From positions 4,464,001 through 4,528,000 of the forward strand of contig CAJFCV020000002.1 in the NCBI GenBank assembly GCA_904066235.2: a stretch of 64,000 nt of DNA, in the 5' to 3' direction. A model generated the notes under the pieces. That model did no database searches. It was not told where the DNA came from and saw nothing but the letters and a program-made list of their open reading frames with translations. Below, piece after piece: positions 1-10,745 of the stretch (position 1 is its first letter; every line of letters starts with the position of its first letter). The position numbers and the translations under genes are program-made. Source of the DNA: Bursaphelenchus xylophilus. Taxonomy: Eukaryota > Nematoda > Chromadorea > Rhabditida > Aphelenchoididae.

Positions 1-504
1 CCTTAGCGTTTGCGCTTGCTTCATATTTAGTATGCAGCGCTGTTCCGATTGTTTACCCCCTCTGTTCTTTTCGCCTACTCTTTTACACATTGCTTGACAC
101 CAAGTTACAATTTTATTCGAGTCCAGTCAACCCTAAGGCGCCCACTTTTCTTCCTGTTACATGCTTTTGCATAAATGTTCAAAAAATTATGCCGAAAATA
201 GTTTTTATAAACAAAAGGCGATTATAAAAAAACATTGTACGTAATTTCCGGAACAGATCACTTTCACCGACACACGGTTTACGGGGAATTGCAGCTGGAA
301 ATTGACTCGAATCTGTCACTCTTTCCGGATCGCCTCAGGGTTTAAAGATGAGAAACGCATGTTTTTTTGCGGTTTCAGCAAATGTTTTTTGCGGGCTATG
401 AGGTAATAATGGGGGATCGATTTCGGCAGGGAGGAGTACAGTAGTCTAGTTAAAATTAGATGAAGAAAGACCACGATGATTTTACAGCAAGATCAAGATG
501 AGAT
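1..504. other. Intergenic, AT-rich, no feature seen
   Basis: No open frame of useful length, no tRNA boxes and no long inverted repeat were seen here. The sequence is AT-rich with scattered homopolymer runs. Confidence 0.6.
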
Positions 505-723
505 ATGGACGCTGAATCTTGGATACAATCAAAAGTGGATTGTATCTTATCAATAGAAAAGGCCCTAGGGTTTAATGTTATCCGGTGTAGGTGTAAATTG
601 AAGTATTCTGTGAAATCAGTAGGAGGCTTGACTTGCGCTACGCTAAGCTACTACCGAGAAACTGTCTTCCTGACCGACCAAGTACAATATGTAATTCTCC
701 ATATTGTCTGCAAAAATTGTTGA
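505..723 (+). CDS. Small unrecognised ORF, 72 codons, doubtful
   Basis: This ORF begins at a true ATG and ends at TGA. Its product would be a small Cys-containing polypeptide starting MDAESWIQSK and ending VCKNC. No signal peptide, membrane segment or known motif is visible. No splice sites or poly(A) signal frame it convincingly, and a 72-codon frame can occur by chance in this base composition. It could be one exon of a larger gene or simply chance. I do not recognise the family. Confidence 0.18.
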   Translation: MDAESWIQSKVDCILSIEKALGFNVIRCRCKLKYSVKSVGGLTCATLSYYRETVFLTDQVQYVILHIVCKNC

Positions 724-2451
724 GTATATGGACTGGACCTGCCATCATTGGTATATTCGTGGAAATTTGTATGGGACGTCTCTAAATTGAGTGTTCAAAG
801 CTTGCAATAGAAAAAGGTTCCGACATTTGACCCTTAAGCAGTTGATTTCCTCGTCCAAACATGGCTTGTTTTGTAGCAAAATCTGTGATTATTTATTTTA
901 TATATTGCAATATTTATTTTTTCCAAAGGCCACTTTTTGACTTTAACACCGTTTCGATTGTGGTCAAATTTATGCCCTTCCGTTTTTTCCACCAACCGTA
1001 TTTCAACCGGAAATGACTCAATCTCCACTCCCCACGACATCTTGGCCACATTTCTTTTATGTCTTTACTTGCAACCTTTGTCATCTTGTCTTATCACACT
1101 TCAAATTTCTGAGGTCAGAGGCCTTGACAGTTGGGGTGAAATTGTCCATTTCTTCAGAGGCTATGACCTCAGCGGCCCGGTCTCAGTTTCAAGTTAAAAT
1201 AAGGCCTTTATGATTGATGGATAAGGTGAGGGAAGAGAGAGGAAAGGTAAAAACAAAAATTCTCTTGTTATCTTCGAGAGTTCAAAGAATCTTTGTCGTG
1301 CCGAAAGTGAGGGTGTATTTGTGTAGGTGAAACGGGGATATTTCAGATATTTGTGATTGATTGCGTCATCAGGGTGGAATTTTGAAAGAGGGTGTGCTTG
1401 GCCGGGAATTTCTCGGTAAACCAGAGGTCGAAAAGTAGCTAAGAGTGCCAGCTAAGCATCCAAAACTTTAGGAAACGGAGCTTCAAGGCCTTAAAAGGCA
1501 GACAACAAATATACATGAGTTTGTTGATATTGTCAATTTCAGTATGTCGGAAAAATAATGAGAAATCGTTGCGTTTGGAAATCGCACATCATCTTTTACT
1601 GCGCCAATTCCTTATTATTTTCCCGACAGAATGGTAATAATTTACCCTTGACCATACCAAATCTTGACCTTATCTGTTCCGCGAATCCTTATCCGTCACA
1701 ACATTTGTTTTCGATTTTCTTCCGTGTCACATTCTGGCTTCACCTTCAGCGACCTCTATTTTTCTCACTACTTCACATTTCAACCGGTAGACTTCTCGGA
1801 ATCACCAAATATTTTTTACCAAAGTGTGACCAAGGACATTATTATATAATTTTCTCTGATTTTCGAGCATTAAAAGTCTTCTTGACGTCGAATTGAAGAC
1901 TTGCAAAGACTGCCAAATTTACAAGAAGCATTTGTCTGACTTTTGTGAAGCCAGATGGGGTTGATGTTTGGCATTTTTCGTAATTGGGTTGTAAGGGTTC
2001 ATTTGGTCATAGCTGTCATGGGTTGCGTACTTTAAAATATCCTTCTCAAAGACACCAATCTCAAAAGTTTTAGCCAGCGTAAAAGCTGTATCGCAGAAGC
2101 AATACAGCTTTTCAGCAATTTTTTTGGTAAGACATCAGTCCGTATATGGGGACTGCCCTAAAAAGTGGACGATCCCAGGACCGGTGCAAGTGCAAGTGAA
2201 GGTATAGTTACCAGTGTTTTTTTTATTTGAACCACTAGACGTAGCCGGTCTGGTGTCTGTTTTTTTAGCTAGTCTTAGCGGCTCGATACCTTACAGAATA
2301 GCAAATTTTGATCAATTACCGACATTAGAACAAATGTTTCTTGTCATCAGTTATTCCTAATAATGTAAAAATTTCCCATAGCATTAACAAGAATTTGCTC
2401 GCTTTTTCCATCAACCCTGATCTCTCGTCCCTTTTCCTTTTCTATTCCCAG
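724..2451. other. Intergenic with overlapping short ORFs
   Basis: Several short frames overlap here on both strands. The longest with a true ATG is 1558-1896 (+), 112 codons, rich in Phe, Leu and Ser as expected from translating T-rich noncoding DNA. No family is recognisable. One perfect hairpin is listed separately. Confidence 0.4.
2081..2112. repeat. Perfect 11-bp hairpin
   Basis: AAAAGCTGTAT (2081-2091) pairs perfectly with ATACAGCTTTT (2102-2112) across a 10-nt loop. It is an isolated stem-loop. It is too short on its own for a microRNA precursor, and no flanking pairing was seen. Confidence 0.7.
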
Positions 2452-2556
2452 GAAAACCGATTAACCAATCATCGCCGCGCAAGAGACATCAAACACCCTT
2501 CAGAGGCCCTCAGGCGATTAGACAAAGAGACGTCGCTGCGGCGCCATCAAGTCTGA
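2452..2556 (+). CDS. Candidate terminal exon of an unrecognised gene
   Basis: A strong nematode-like acceptor (pyrimidine tract then CCCAG, ending at 2451) is followed by a 35-codon open frame ending at TGA. It is rich in Arg, His and Lys (ENRLTNHRRARD at the start, LRRHQV at the end). The higher GC content relative to its flanks and the position of the acceptor are the reasons to list it. No upstream exon or donor could be assigned with confidence and no domain is recognisable. It may be a real last exon or a decayed one. Confidence 0.22.
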   Translation, partial: ENRLTNHRRARDIKHPSEALRRLDKETSLRRHQV

Positions 2557-5369
2557 CCGTCATCTTTTCCTCTCTTTCCGCGAGATACTTCTGCTTAACA
2601 ACGCCCAAATTTAAATCAAATCAGTTGTCAGCGCCGCTACTTAGGAACCATAAATCAGGAATCAGTTGGAAAAAACTACCACCAAAAGACTGCAGTCATT
2701 ACTTTTCAAGAATGCTACTGGTGTTACTCAGTAGTGGCGTTGCCTTGAGTGTTCCTTTTTGGTGGGGTTCCTGCTAAAAATACTTAATTAAACGTTCCGT
2801 CGTCGGCCTTGAGAAAGTGGAAAAAATACCTGCTGACTGAAGAGGAATTTGCAGTCGAACAGAACTTTGCTGTACATCAAGGACTCTAACTGGGGATCAA
2901 AGTCGATACGTTGAGGAGTGGCAGGACTTGCATTCCTAATTCTAATTTTGTAACTGTAGAAGAGAGAAGCAAATTAAAAGGTCAAAAAATCATTGAGATC
3001 CAAGAAATTGCAGAAATTTTTGCTCTGATTTTTTGGTGACTCGGCAAAGTATTGATCGAGAAATTTCAAATTGGAGACCTTCAGTACAACGTATTTTAGT
3101 TCAGCTCCAAAAAATTAAAGAAATTTTAGCAAATTAATCTAATTTAATCTAGAAAAATGTTTATGCTGTGCCCGTATTTTACCTCTGTTACTTTCTTCCC
3201 AAACTTCCTATCTTCTTGCAAACATCCCCAGAACTTGCAATTAAGTTACAGTAATCCTCGTGATCTTTAAAGGTGATTTAAATTATTGAAAGTGCTTTAC
3301 GTGAGAGTGGAAACTCCAACACTAATTAGGGATTGTTTGTATTTACGATACGCGCATGTTCTCTAAACTTGCCCTTGCAATTATATCCAATTTTGAACAG
3401 AAAAAAGGCGTTAACCCAGTTTAAATGTCAACATAGATGATGACATTGCTTGATCAACTCCATATTCAAAGTTTGCTGTGCTACAATTTGGCAAAAAATT
3501 ACTGTAAAGGACGTAACTTTTATCCATAAAAAATAGCAAAAAATAAAAAAATAGGTCAAATAAAAAAGTACAGTAACCAAAAACCCGCAAGAAATCTGGC
3601 TCGCTCTAGTACTCAGAATCTTCCTCTCACATCTTTAACCTGACCGTGACGTCCAAATCTCTGCAACCTAACCCAAACTTATGCTGAAGGCACTTCCTCA
3701 TAAAGGTCATTTTTTGGACTCAAAACTCCTACGTCGTCCCTCTTCTTCTATTTCTTCACGTTTCTTCTTATAACTCTAGTTTGGAAACTGTAACTAAACA
3801 GGCAATGAATATTCTCGAAGTGAAGGCGGTATTTATTATCTGACATGATAATCACTTGACTCGTTACATCCAGGAATTTAATTCATTGTTTTGATGCTCC
3901 GTATGTTTTTTGGGATTATCCAGAAAGTTAAAATAGAATTGGGAGGATGTCGGATGGCACGTAGAGTGAAACTCGTCAGCGCGTTCTTTGGTAATGAGAA
4001 GGTTTTATTGGGCTTTCAATGAGGTAACACATGGTAATTGGGAGTTGAAAAAATCTAAAGGCCGTTTATAGAGCGGAGTTCGGAAGAGTAATTTTTATGG
4101 CCTTTGAAGGGGTATTACCGTAATCATTTAGTCTGAACTCGCCTCTAGGATCAAGAAATTTCATTTGAGCCGGTCTCTTTGGAAAATTCAGCGAAAATTT
4201 TGTGGCATCTTTGTTAATCACTGTAAGAAAATGTTCTGTGGTGCTGTCGCATTTTAGAGGCCTAAAAGAATTTTTGTTTTATCAACGGTGGCAGAAATCA
4301 TAATTTTTGAAGCAAATTTCCCTGCTCTTGCTGATAACTAATGCATTTGAAATAATCCTCTCACATGACAATCATAATATTTTCCTCAAGATGCGTTACA
4401 CAGAACCTCAACTATATATTGCACCTTGAACGCATTCCATTCCTCCACGTTCCTCATTTCGTACACCGACGACATGTTAAACTCATTTTTTACGCCGATC
4501 GTTCCCCACTACGTGCATCCGACCTCCGCCACACCCGAGAGTCCGCATTCTTCTGCCCTCATTTTACTGTAATTTACTATAATAAACGACTTAGACAAAC
4601 AGTTTATTCAGGGAAATTAAGCGAAAAGAAAAATTTGCGCGCTTTACATCGACGAATTTCCATCGATGCGTTAAAGGCGACGTTCGACGAACTACCGTAT
4701 GCCCTCAGGGTCGAACGGGGCGAAAGAAGAAAAGAGCAATCGTCTCGGCTGCGCTTCACCAGAAAAAGCCGGGTGAGAGAGTGAAGGGAGTGAGAGACGA
4801 ACAGAGAAGAAAGGAAAATTATAAGAGCAATAAGAACAAAGCAATCCCCTATTATAAAATTAGCAAAAATTAAGCACAAAAAAAGAAAATTTGCATAAAT
4901 TAGAAAATGATATTGCATAAAACGTCATACACACTACAGCATACCCAAAAATTAAACTTGGCTGAATAACTCGCAATTTGCAATGACGGTTTGAAGAATT
5001 ATGACAACAGTTAAATTCATATCCTCTGAGCCGTGCTCTGATAGTTTGCGAGGGTGGAATCGAGGTTTGGACATAACAAGCAGTGAGCATATAAAATTCT
5101 ATTATTATATACATCACTTTGAAAAGCACAAGATATGGTAGCAATATATAGAAACCTCCTGGATAAAATTCCTGTTGAACTGAGCTAACCACTGTCAAAG
5201 GGAACACTAATCTTCACAGCGTATTTTACAACCTCATACAGGCCTTTGGAAAGAATATTTATTTGTGTATATTGTCAATATTCAACATACTACTGCATTT
5301 TTGGATTACCGTATATGATCACAGAGTTTTGAAAAAAGCCTTTTCTTTCATAGATCGAGTAATTTCCAG
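2557..5369. other. Intergenic; purine-rich tract and overlapping ORFs at 4.4-4.9 kb
   Basis: Mostly AT-rich DNA without recognisable genes. At 4365-4784 (+) there is a 139-codon ATG frame and at 4604-4918 (-) a 104-codon ATG frame with a hydrophobic start. They overlap on opposite strands, so at most one can be real and neither resembles a known family. A GA-rich strand tract covers about 4720-4830. Confidence 0.4.
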
Positions 5370-5560
5370 AGCCCCTCAGACGGCGAGACTGTTCTGCCAC
5401 GCCAAAGCCCAGACATTGTGGCGATCGCGGAGACTGCACAGCCATGGAAAGTGGAGTTGTTGGGTGTGGTCGCTTCAGGGCTGGAATTCCAAATTCCATT
5501 CGCACACGGGTCAGTTGGGGGTGGGACCGAAGCAAAGGCAGAGAACAGGCAGTGCTGTTC

Positions 5561-5577
5561 GCCCCGCCCTGCGGGGC
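5561..5577. repeat. Perfect GC hairpin over the GC box
   Basis: GCCCCGC (5561-5567) and GCGGGGC (5571-5577) form a 7-bp all-GC stem with a 3-nt loop. It coincides with the GC box. Confidence 0.75.
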
Positions 5578-5616
5578 AGCTGAGAGAGTGGGTTGGAGAC
5601 AACGGGTGATATAAAA
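5562..5616 (+). promoter_or_regulatory. GC box and TATA box of a putative pol II promoter
   Basis: CCCCGCCC at 5562-5569 matches a GC/KLF-type box. TATAAAA at 5610-5616 is a canonical TATA box in an otherwise GC-rich context (followed by GCGCCGCC), so it is not a by-product of AT richness. Transcription would be expected to start near 5640, just before a pyrimidine/ACC-rich leader. The orientation is inferred from the TATA strand. Confidence 0.45.
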
Positions 5617-5790
5617 GCGCCGCCGGGAGCGGGGAGTCTCTGCTTTCCCACAAACAAGCAACCCCCTCCACTACTACCAAAGCCCTCGCGCTTACCGTAA
5701 TTCGCTACCGTACTCACAGAGTATCGACTTGATCTTACTGCTACTAATAGTACCGAGCTTAACACTCCGTACTCTCAACCGCATTTCCCT

Positions 5791-5904
5791 GCTCTAAAAG
5801 CGATTTTAGAGCAAAGATTCCTTCGAATCCGCAGATTCGACGGCCATTTCGACTACAATGGCCTGCTTGCCTCCCTGGCGGTTCGGCACCGACGACTGTG
5901 CCGA
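5791..5904. repeat. Four consecutive perfect stem-loops
   Basis: Stem 1: GCTCTAAAA (5791-5799) with TTTTAGAGC (5804-5812), 4-nt loop. Stem 2: TCGAATC (5823-5829) with GATTCGA (5834-5840), 4-nt loop. Stem 3: GGCCATT (5842-5848) with AATGGCC (5857-5863), 8-nt loop. Stem 4: TCGGCAC (5883-5889) with GTGCCGA (5898-5904), 8-nt loop. All four are perfect, and they differ in sequence, so this is not a tandem repeat. The arrangement resembles a structured RNA or a series of palindromic binding sites. Confidence 0.7.
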
Positions 5905-6100
5905 CCTCTACTGAGCAGCGAACATCGTCAACGAGACCCCTGGACTGCACTCTTCCATTCCACATGAGCCCAAAACGACTGGTCGATTTGAGCCCAAGAT
6001 GTGCACGGTCTACAGTAAATATCACGACGATTAGCTGACATTAAGCCGGCTCAGTGCCCGAAGATGTGCCTTACGACATTTTCAACCAAATTCCAGCGTC

Positions 6101-7134
6101 ACAAGACTCGATGAACGATCCAACTTAATAATAATTATGTTAAGTTTAGCTTTAAAATTATTCGTTTGCCTTCTCTGATCTCGTTGTACTTTAACTGTTG
6201 CTCAGATCGGTCTCTTTAATAAGCACTGTATTTATATCATTCAAACGTGTAGTCATATGCCAAATAATTCATATTGTTGTTAGTTTTGTTAGATTCTCTT
6301 CGAACGATCTCCCAATGTACGAATCTCGAAATTTGAATGCGAAAAAATTGAAAATCAATAAAAACTATAAAATATTACTTGAATCGGAATGAATACGATT
6401 TTTTTAACTAAGCAAAATATTTGTAGACGGTACGTAGACATAGCCTGGTAATAACGTCCATAATTATGACAAGAAAATATTTCAAAGCTTCCTCAAGACA
6501 ACTGTGTTAAAGGGGAAGCTGTTTCAGTCTAAAGCCGTGACATTTTCCAACTTTCATAGTAAATCACGTTTATTTTCGAAATCCAGTTGAAATTTTGATG
6601 AGAATTGTAGCTTGTAATCTTTTTTACCGTGTTTCCATATGCAATGTGTGATATTTATCGATTAGTGTCTGTGACTAGTTTGTGTTTTATGATGTGCTTT
6701 CATGTTCATTATGCTTTTTAGTCAATAAACATGTGTTTTGATATCGGAGTTTTGACGACTATAAAGTCTAATAATTCAATGATGACGAATGAATCCTTCG
6801 GTATATTCCGCTATGATCTGATGATCGGGTGCTCTCCAAGTTCTTTGCCACGAAACCCCAACCCAATCTTTCGCTTTTAATTCGAATTAAACTGACCGCA
6901 CCCATCCTTCATATAATTACCAGCCGCGCGAAACAATCCTTTATGTATTTTTTGGGTGTGGTTCGTTGAAATGAAAGACTAGTGCGTCTGAAGAGCGTGC
7001 AGACGAGCAGAGAAAAACTTACGAAGAGTTCCAGCGATCCAATTCCATCGACGAACCCTTGAGTCGAAACGTTTTCCATCAATCAATAAATATAAATTGA
7101 AGAGAGAGATACGGCAACATGTTCGGGTAAACAG
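6101..7134. other. Intergenic; one exon-like frame near 6973-7100
   Basis: AT-rich sequence. At about 6973-7100 (+) there is a short acidic/basic open frame (…EERADEQRKTYEEFQ…) ending at TGA, without a convincing start or acceptor. An AATAAA occurs at its end. Nothing is recognised. Confidence 0.35.
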
Positions 7135-7182
7135 GTCAACAGATCAGATGCTCTGACGTCGCTGATGAACTTTCTTTCCCAG

Positions 7183-7267
7183 GAATGGATGAGAGGGGTT
7201 TGGGGATTGGGTTACAACGAGAAGCACGTCAGCGATCAACGTGATCGAGACGGATATCGGATTTGAC
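7183..7267 (+). CDS. Candidate terminal exon, unrecognised
   Basis: The good acceptor TTTCTTTCCCAG ends at 7182, and the frame GAA TGG ATG … runs 28 codons to a TGA at 7265-7267, giving EWMRGVWGLGYNEK… and ending DGYRI. A possible donor (GTAAAC) lies about 60 bp upstream of the acceptor. That would make a short nematode-size intron, but no upstream exon frame is certain. No family is recognisable. Confidence 0.18.
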
Positions 7268-7830
7268 GACATTATGACGTCGCATGGGATATAACGTGAC
7301 TTGCAGGGAAAGATTTACTGTTATGTGCAACGAAAAAGTAATAACCGCTGAATTTAACTCTGAAACAACCAAGATTCTTGTTTTTTAACTTCATTATGCC
7401 ATAAATGATTTCGCTTGTAACTAATCACATTGAAAATTCAATTAAAAGTGTTTACAATCTCATTAAAAACACCTAGAACTTGTCAAATGAGTAATTTCTT
7501 TGACATCGTGACAATAGTCATATAGGAGTCAGAGCGAAATCTTTCTTGTTTTTTGCTATCACATGTAACCTTGCATTTAACTATACCAGAGGCGCGTAAA
7601 TTTAATTTGTGTAATCTCTAATGACAAAAGGTTATCCATTACGTGTAGAAATAAAGATTTAATCTTCCAGACGCTTCTCCGTTGAAACCACAAGTATTTA
7701 CAACGCTGTGCGGACCCTTGTTCTGAATTTCTCACTCTTGATCAGCTAAAAATATGGTTTCGTTGCGCAAACTCGAACTGAAAGGATTCATGCACTTTTA
7801 TATGCACATTGAACGTTCTATTTATTTATT
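7268..7830. other. Intergenic, no feature seen
   Basis: AT-rich sequence. No gene, RNA or long repeat was seen before the palindromic element that begins at 7831. Confidence 0.55.
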
Positions 7831-9150
7831 TTAAAGGGCCTCACCAACTACATTTGAATCGCATTTTTACGGCTTGGAGGTGCGCCTCGCCAAAAGTTGC
7901 GAAAATCCCGCGAAAAAAATTAATACAAAAAATAATTGAGAATTTTTTCTTGTTCGAGCTCGAACAAGAAGAATTGAAGTTTGTTCATGTTCCAAAGCTG
8001 GGAACAAGGCTGTTTGGTCGTGCGGATCCTCCCAACACCCATTCCGATGCTCTTGGGGAAAGGCTGATGTAAGTTTTTTTTGATTTTGGCTTGGTTCTTC
8101 ACATTTAGGTAGGATTAAACGAACTTGTGCAATATTTCTCCTGTTCTTTCGAAAAAAGCACGAGCGCAATGTTGAGGAGCAGGTATTAGACTCAAGGTTT
8201 CTCTGAAGTCCATTTCTTGCCTTTTTCGAGCTGTTTTTATCCATTTAGAGGTATTTTATATTGTTTTAGTTGGTCTTTTAATTTCAGAGTTGTTCAAGTC
8301 CGTAACGATCCGTGAAAAAGAGTTCTCTTCATCTTGGAATCAAGATTCGAGTCAGGCACATCATCTGCGTATAAGGTAATGTGTTTTTTTACTTGTTTGC
8401 ATAAAATTTAGGTACGTAATTTCTCTGCTTCTATGCGTTTAGTTTTAGACTGGGACTTGTGTTCGTGAGTCTCAATGGTTACGGAGACGAAAACGTGTCG
8501 TACACCATCAAATTGGCCAAAACCTGCATGAGTAATATGTTTTATTGATGTGTTAGACAATAAAAAGATATATTAAGTTACATTCTCTCGTTTTGAAACA
8601 CGTTTAAATCAAGAAGCTTTAATTCATTCGCAGGTCCTTGTGGTCAAGCTGGTTCCTTCATCTTCATGGGTCGTTGCGGACGTTTGAACAATTCTGAAAT
8701 TAAAAGACCAACTAAAACAATATAAAATACCTCTAAATGGATAAAAACAGCTCGAAAAAGGCAAGAAATGGACTTCAGAGAAACCTTGAGTCTAATACCT
8801 GCTCCTCAACATTGCGCTCGTGCTTTTTTCGAAAGAACAGGAGAAATATTGCACAAGTTCGTTTAATCCTACCTAAATGTGAAGAACCAAGCCAAAATCA
8901 AAAAAAACTTACATCAGCCTTTCCCCAAGAGCATCGGAATGGATGTTGGGAGGATCCGCACGACCAAACAGCCTTGTTCCCAGCTTTGGAACATGAACAA
9001 ACTTCAATTCTTCTTGTTCGAGCTCGAACAAGAAAAAATTCTCAATTATTTTTTGTATTAATTTTTTTCGCGGGATTTTCGCAACTTTTGGCGAGGCGCA
9101 CCTCCAAGCCGTAAAAATGCGATTCAAATGTAGTTGGTGAGGCCCTTTAA
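7831..9150. mobile_element. Foldback (palindromic) element, 480-bp arms
   Basis: The arms 7831-8310 and 8671-9150 are near-perfect reverse complements and enclose a 360-bp loop. The outer ends are TTAAAGGGCCTCACC and GGTGAGGCCCTTTAA. The TTAA at each end may be a target duplication or simply part of the terminal repeat. Each arm contains the same 125-codon frame (7867-8244 on -, 8737-9114 on +), which reads like untranslated sequence, and a perfect 24-bp palindrome centred on GAGCTC. No transposase is visible, so the element is non-autonomous. The superfamily is not certain. The loop contains intron-like boundaries and exon-like short frames and may be captured host DNA. Confidence 0.85.
7949..7972. 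repeat. Perfect 24-bp palindrome within the left arm
   Basis: TTCTTGTTCGAG followed by its exact reverse complement CTCGAACAAGAA. The mirror copy lies in the right arm at about 9009-9032. In a folded arm this would form its own cruciform. Confidence 0.75.
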
Positions 9151-9203
9151 GAGAGTGCGCTCTTTAGTCAGATTGCAAGGTAAGATTGAACATAAAAATT
9201 CAG

Positions 9204-9368
9204 CAAGGTGATGTACCAGAAAAATGCAAGAAAGGTGATAAAATAAAATGCGTTTATGACCCAAAATTAGGGCTTGATACCATTAAATTTTTCCACTGTA
9301 TACACGCTTTACTGTGCGCAAATTTACAAAAGATTTTTCGATACAGAAAACTACAATATCGTTTATAA
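9204..9368 (+). pseudogene. Possible FKBP-type isomerase exon fragment
   Basis: After an acceptor-like TTCAG (ending near 9203) the frame reads QQGDVPEKCKKGDKIKCVYD followed by PKLGLDTIKF, then runs into unrelated Phe/Leu-rich sequence and stops at 9368. The KKGD-x-IK-x-x-Y spacing resembles the N-terminal beta strands of FKBP-type peptidyl-prolyl isomerases (known family pattern: KxGDxVxxHYTG). The conserved TG after Tyr is replaced by DP, and no downstream FKBP core follows. If the resemblance is real this is a fragment. It lies immediately outside the foldback element at 7831-9150. Confidence 0.2.
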
Positions 9369-10479
9369 ATTGAAGAAATCAGAAGTTGACCAATGACGTA
9401 AAATTCAGCAAACAATGTCATCATTTCCTCTAAAATCTATGTTAACCTTTTAATTCGAAAAATAGCAAGTAAACAAGATGTTTACCCTACGAAAAGTGAC
9501 CAATTAGTCGACCACTGGGCGAGACCGGTCTCTTTGTCAAAGAACCCCGTTATTGCGTTCAAATTCACGTAGACAAAGCTACATTCCCACCTTTTGGGAA
9601 ACCAAGTTTGACCAGTAAACCACTCCAAAAGCAGAGAAACCAATGACGATTTGAACCTAAAGATTAGAGTGTGGTGACAAGAAACTACTCTTTAAAGAAC
9701 GTATATTTCCCAAATAGCAGTGTTCCCGCTATTGTTACCATTTGATAAATTCGTTGTAGAGAAGAAATTTGTGGCTTATAGTGATTCTTTTTGGTTCCAT
9801 CACGTAATTTTGTCGGGAAACAAAATTACGTGACTATTTATGAGCATTGTACGGCGACTTCTGAGAGGGAGGACACCGAAAATTAAAGCTTATTCAACAA
9901 GAAGCATCAATAAGCTGAATGGGATCAAAAATATATGTTTATAGGTTTAAAATACTAAAAATAAATTAAAAAAGTTAATTTAGACGGAATTTTTGACAAA
10001 AACAGGTATTTTTGGTGCTTATTGAAAAGCTTTTAGAGTCACAATTGTCAATTTGATTACTACGCTTGTCTAAAAATCATAAAATACCCTCATTAAGCTC
10101 TTGGGTTATATGTTGACCAAAAAATTCTATATTAGCCCATTATCTACATAAAAAAAATCACAAAAATTCATCAACAAATTCGAAAGGTTACTGTACTTAC
10201 AATTAGACTTGACTTGACGCAAAGAGCAATTTTAGGTTAAGGAAATTACAAAAAAAGGTTAAATGTTTGGAAGATGGGGGAAAAGGAGGAATGACGCAAA
10301 TGGTCAGCAGAAGATATAAACTTGTAACCCGGAATGATTGATTCGCCCTGTCTGATCGAAGGTTGTGATATCAGTTCTTGATATGTTACCGAAGTTGGGA
10401 ATATAAAAATTCGTTTGATTGGGAAAACTGCATCAAAAAAATATGTTTTTTTACAAAAGTTTTGGAGTACGGAAAGCTT
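9369..10479. other. Intergenic; two small perfect palindromes
   Basis: AT-rich with no gene recognised. It contains the perfect 12-bp palindrome GAGACCGGTCTC (9521-9532) and the 14-bp hairpin listed separately. Confidence 0.5.
9800..9833. repeat. Perfect 14-bp hairpin
   Basis: TCACGTAATTTTGT (9800-9813) pairs with ACAAAATTACGTGA (9820-9833) over a 6-nt loop (CGGGAA). It is isolated, with no poly-U run after it. Confidence 0.75.
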
Positions 10480-10745
10480 AAAAATGGGCTACAAAATAAA
10501 GAGTGCTGACATAAGAAGTCAGTCTTTGCCTTCTCAAGAACGAACAACCCTTCTACTACTATTATATGTAGTACTAAATCCCACAAGATTACCGTAATTT
10601 CGTTGCCGTACTCACAAGGTCTCAAGATGAAACGACTGGTCAATTGTGGCCTACCATGAATATCTCGACAATTATCTGACATTAAACCGTCCTTGGTCTA
10701 GAAACTTTTCCAGGCAGTACCATAAGATGTGCCCTACGCCATTTA
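10480..10745 (+). repeat. Diverged, shortened copy of the 5.6-6.1 kb repeat
   Basis: Segments align in order with the promoter island: an ACTACTAC-type leader, a GATTACCGTAATTTCG-like block matching 5690-5705, CCGTACTCACA (shared with 5710-5720), then AAACGACTGGTC (shared with 5971-5982), ATCTGACATTAA and AAGATGTGCC. About 240 bp of the first copy, including its four hairpins, is absent here. This establishes a dispersed family of at least two members. Confidence 0.55.

Larger units (their letters stand above)
5370..6100 (+). other. GC-rich promoter-like island with serial hairpins (possible LTR or ncRNA locus)
   Basis: This segment stands out from its AT-rich surroundings. In order it has a GC-box lying inside a perfect hairpin (5561-5577), a TATA box (5610-5616), a pyrimidine-rich leader, and four perfect stem-loops between 5791 and 5904. 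No ORF longer than a few tens of codons follows the TATA box on the + strand; the first ATG (5859) opens only 18 codons. A diverged, shortened relative lies at about 10480-10745, so this is a dispersed repeat family. A solo LTR or the 5' end of a mobile element would explain promoter plus repeat. A structured noncoding RNA gene is the alternative. Confidence 0.45.

Noticed and set aside
4365..4918. 139-codon (+) and 104-codon (-) ATG ORFs
   Set aside because: They overlap antiparallel with no recognisable domain. At most one could be real and nothing distinguishes it.
5263..5765. Overlapping 60-123 codon frames on both strands in the GC-rich island
   Set aside because: GC-rich DNA has few stops. 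The frames overlap in five of six frames and lack domains, so promoter/hairpin features fit better.
6510..6525. Ruby-type piRNA promoter motif (CTGTTTCA)
   Set aside because: A single occurrence of an 8-mer in 64 kb is expected by chance, with no cluster around it.
7867..9114. Two identical 125-residue proteins in inverted orientation
   Set aside because: Same reason: mirrored arms of a foldback element. The translation has no recognisable domain and begins and ends within the repeat.
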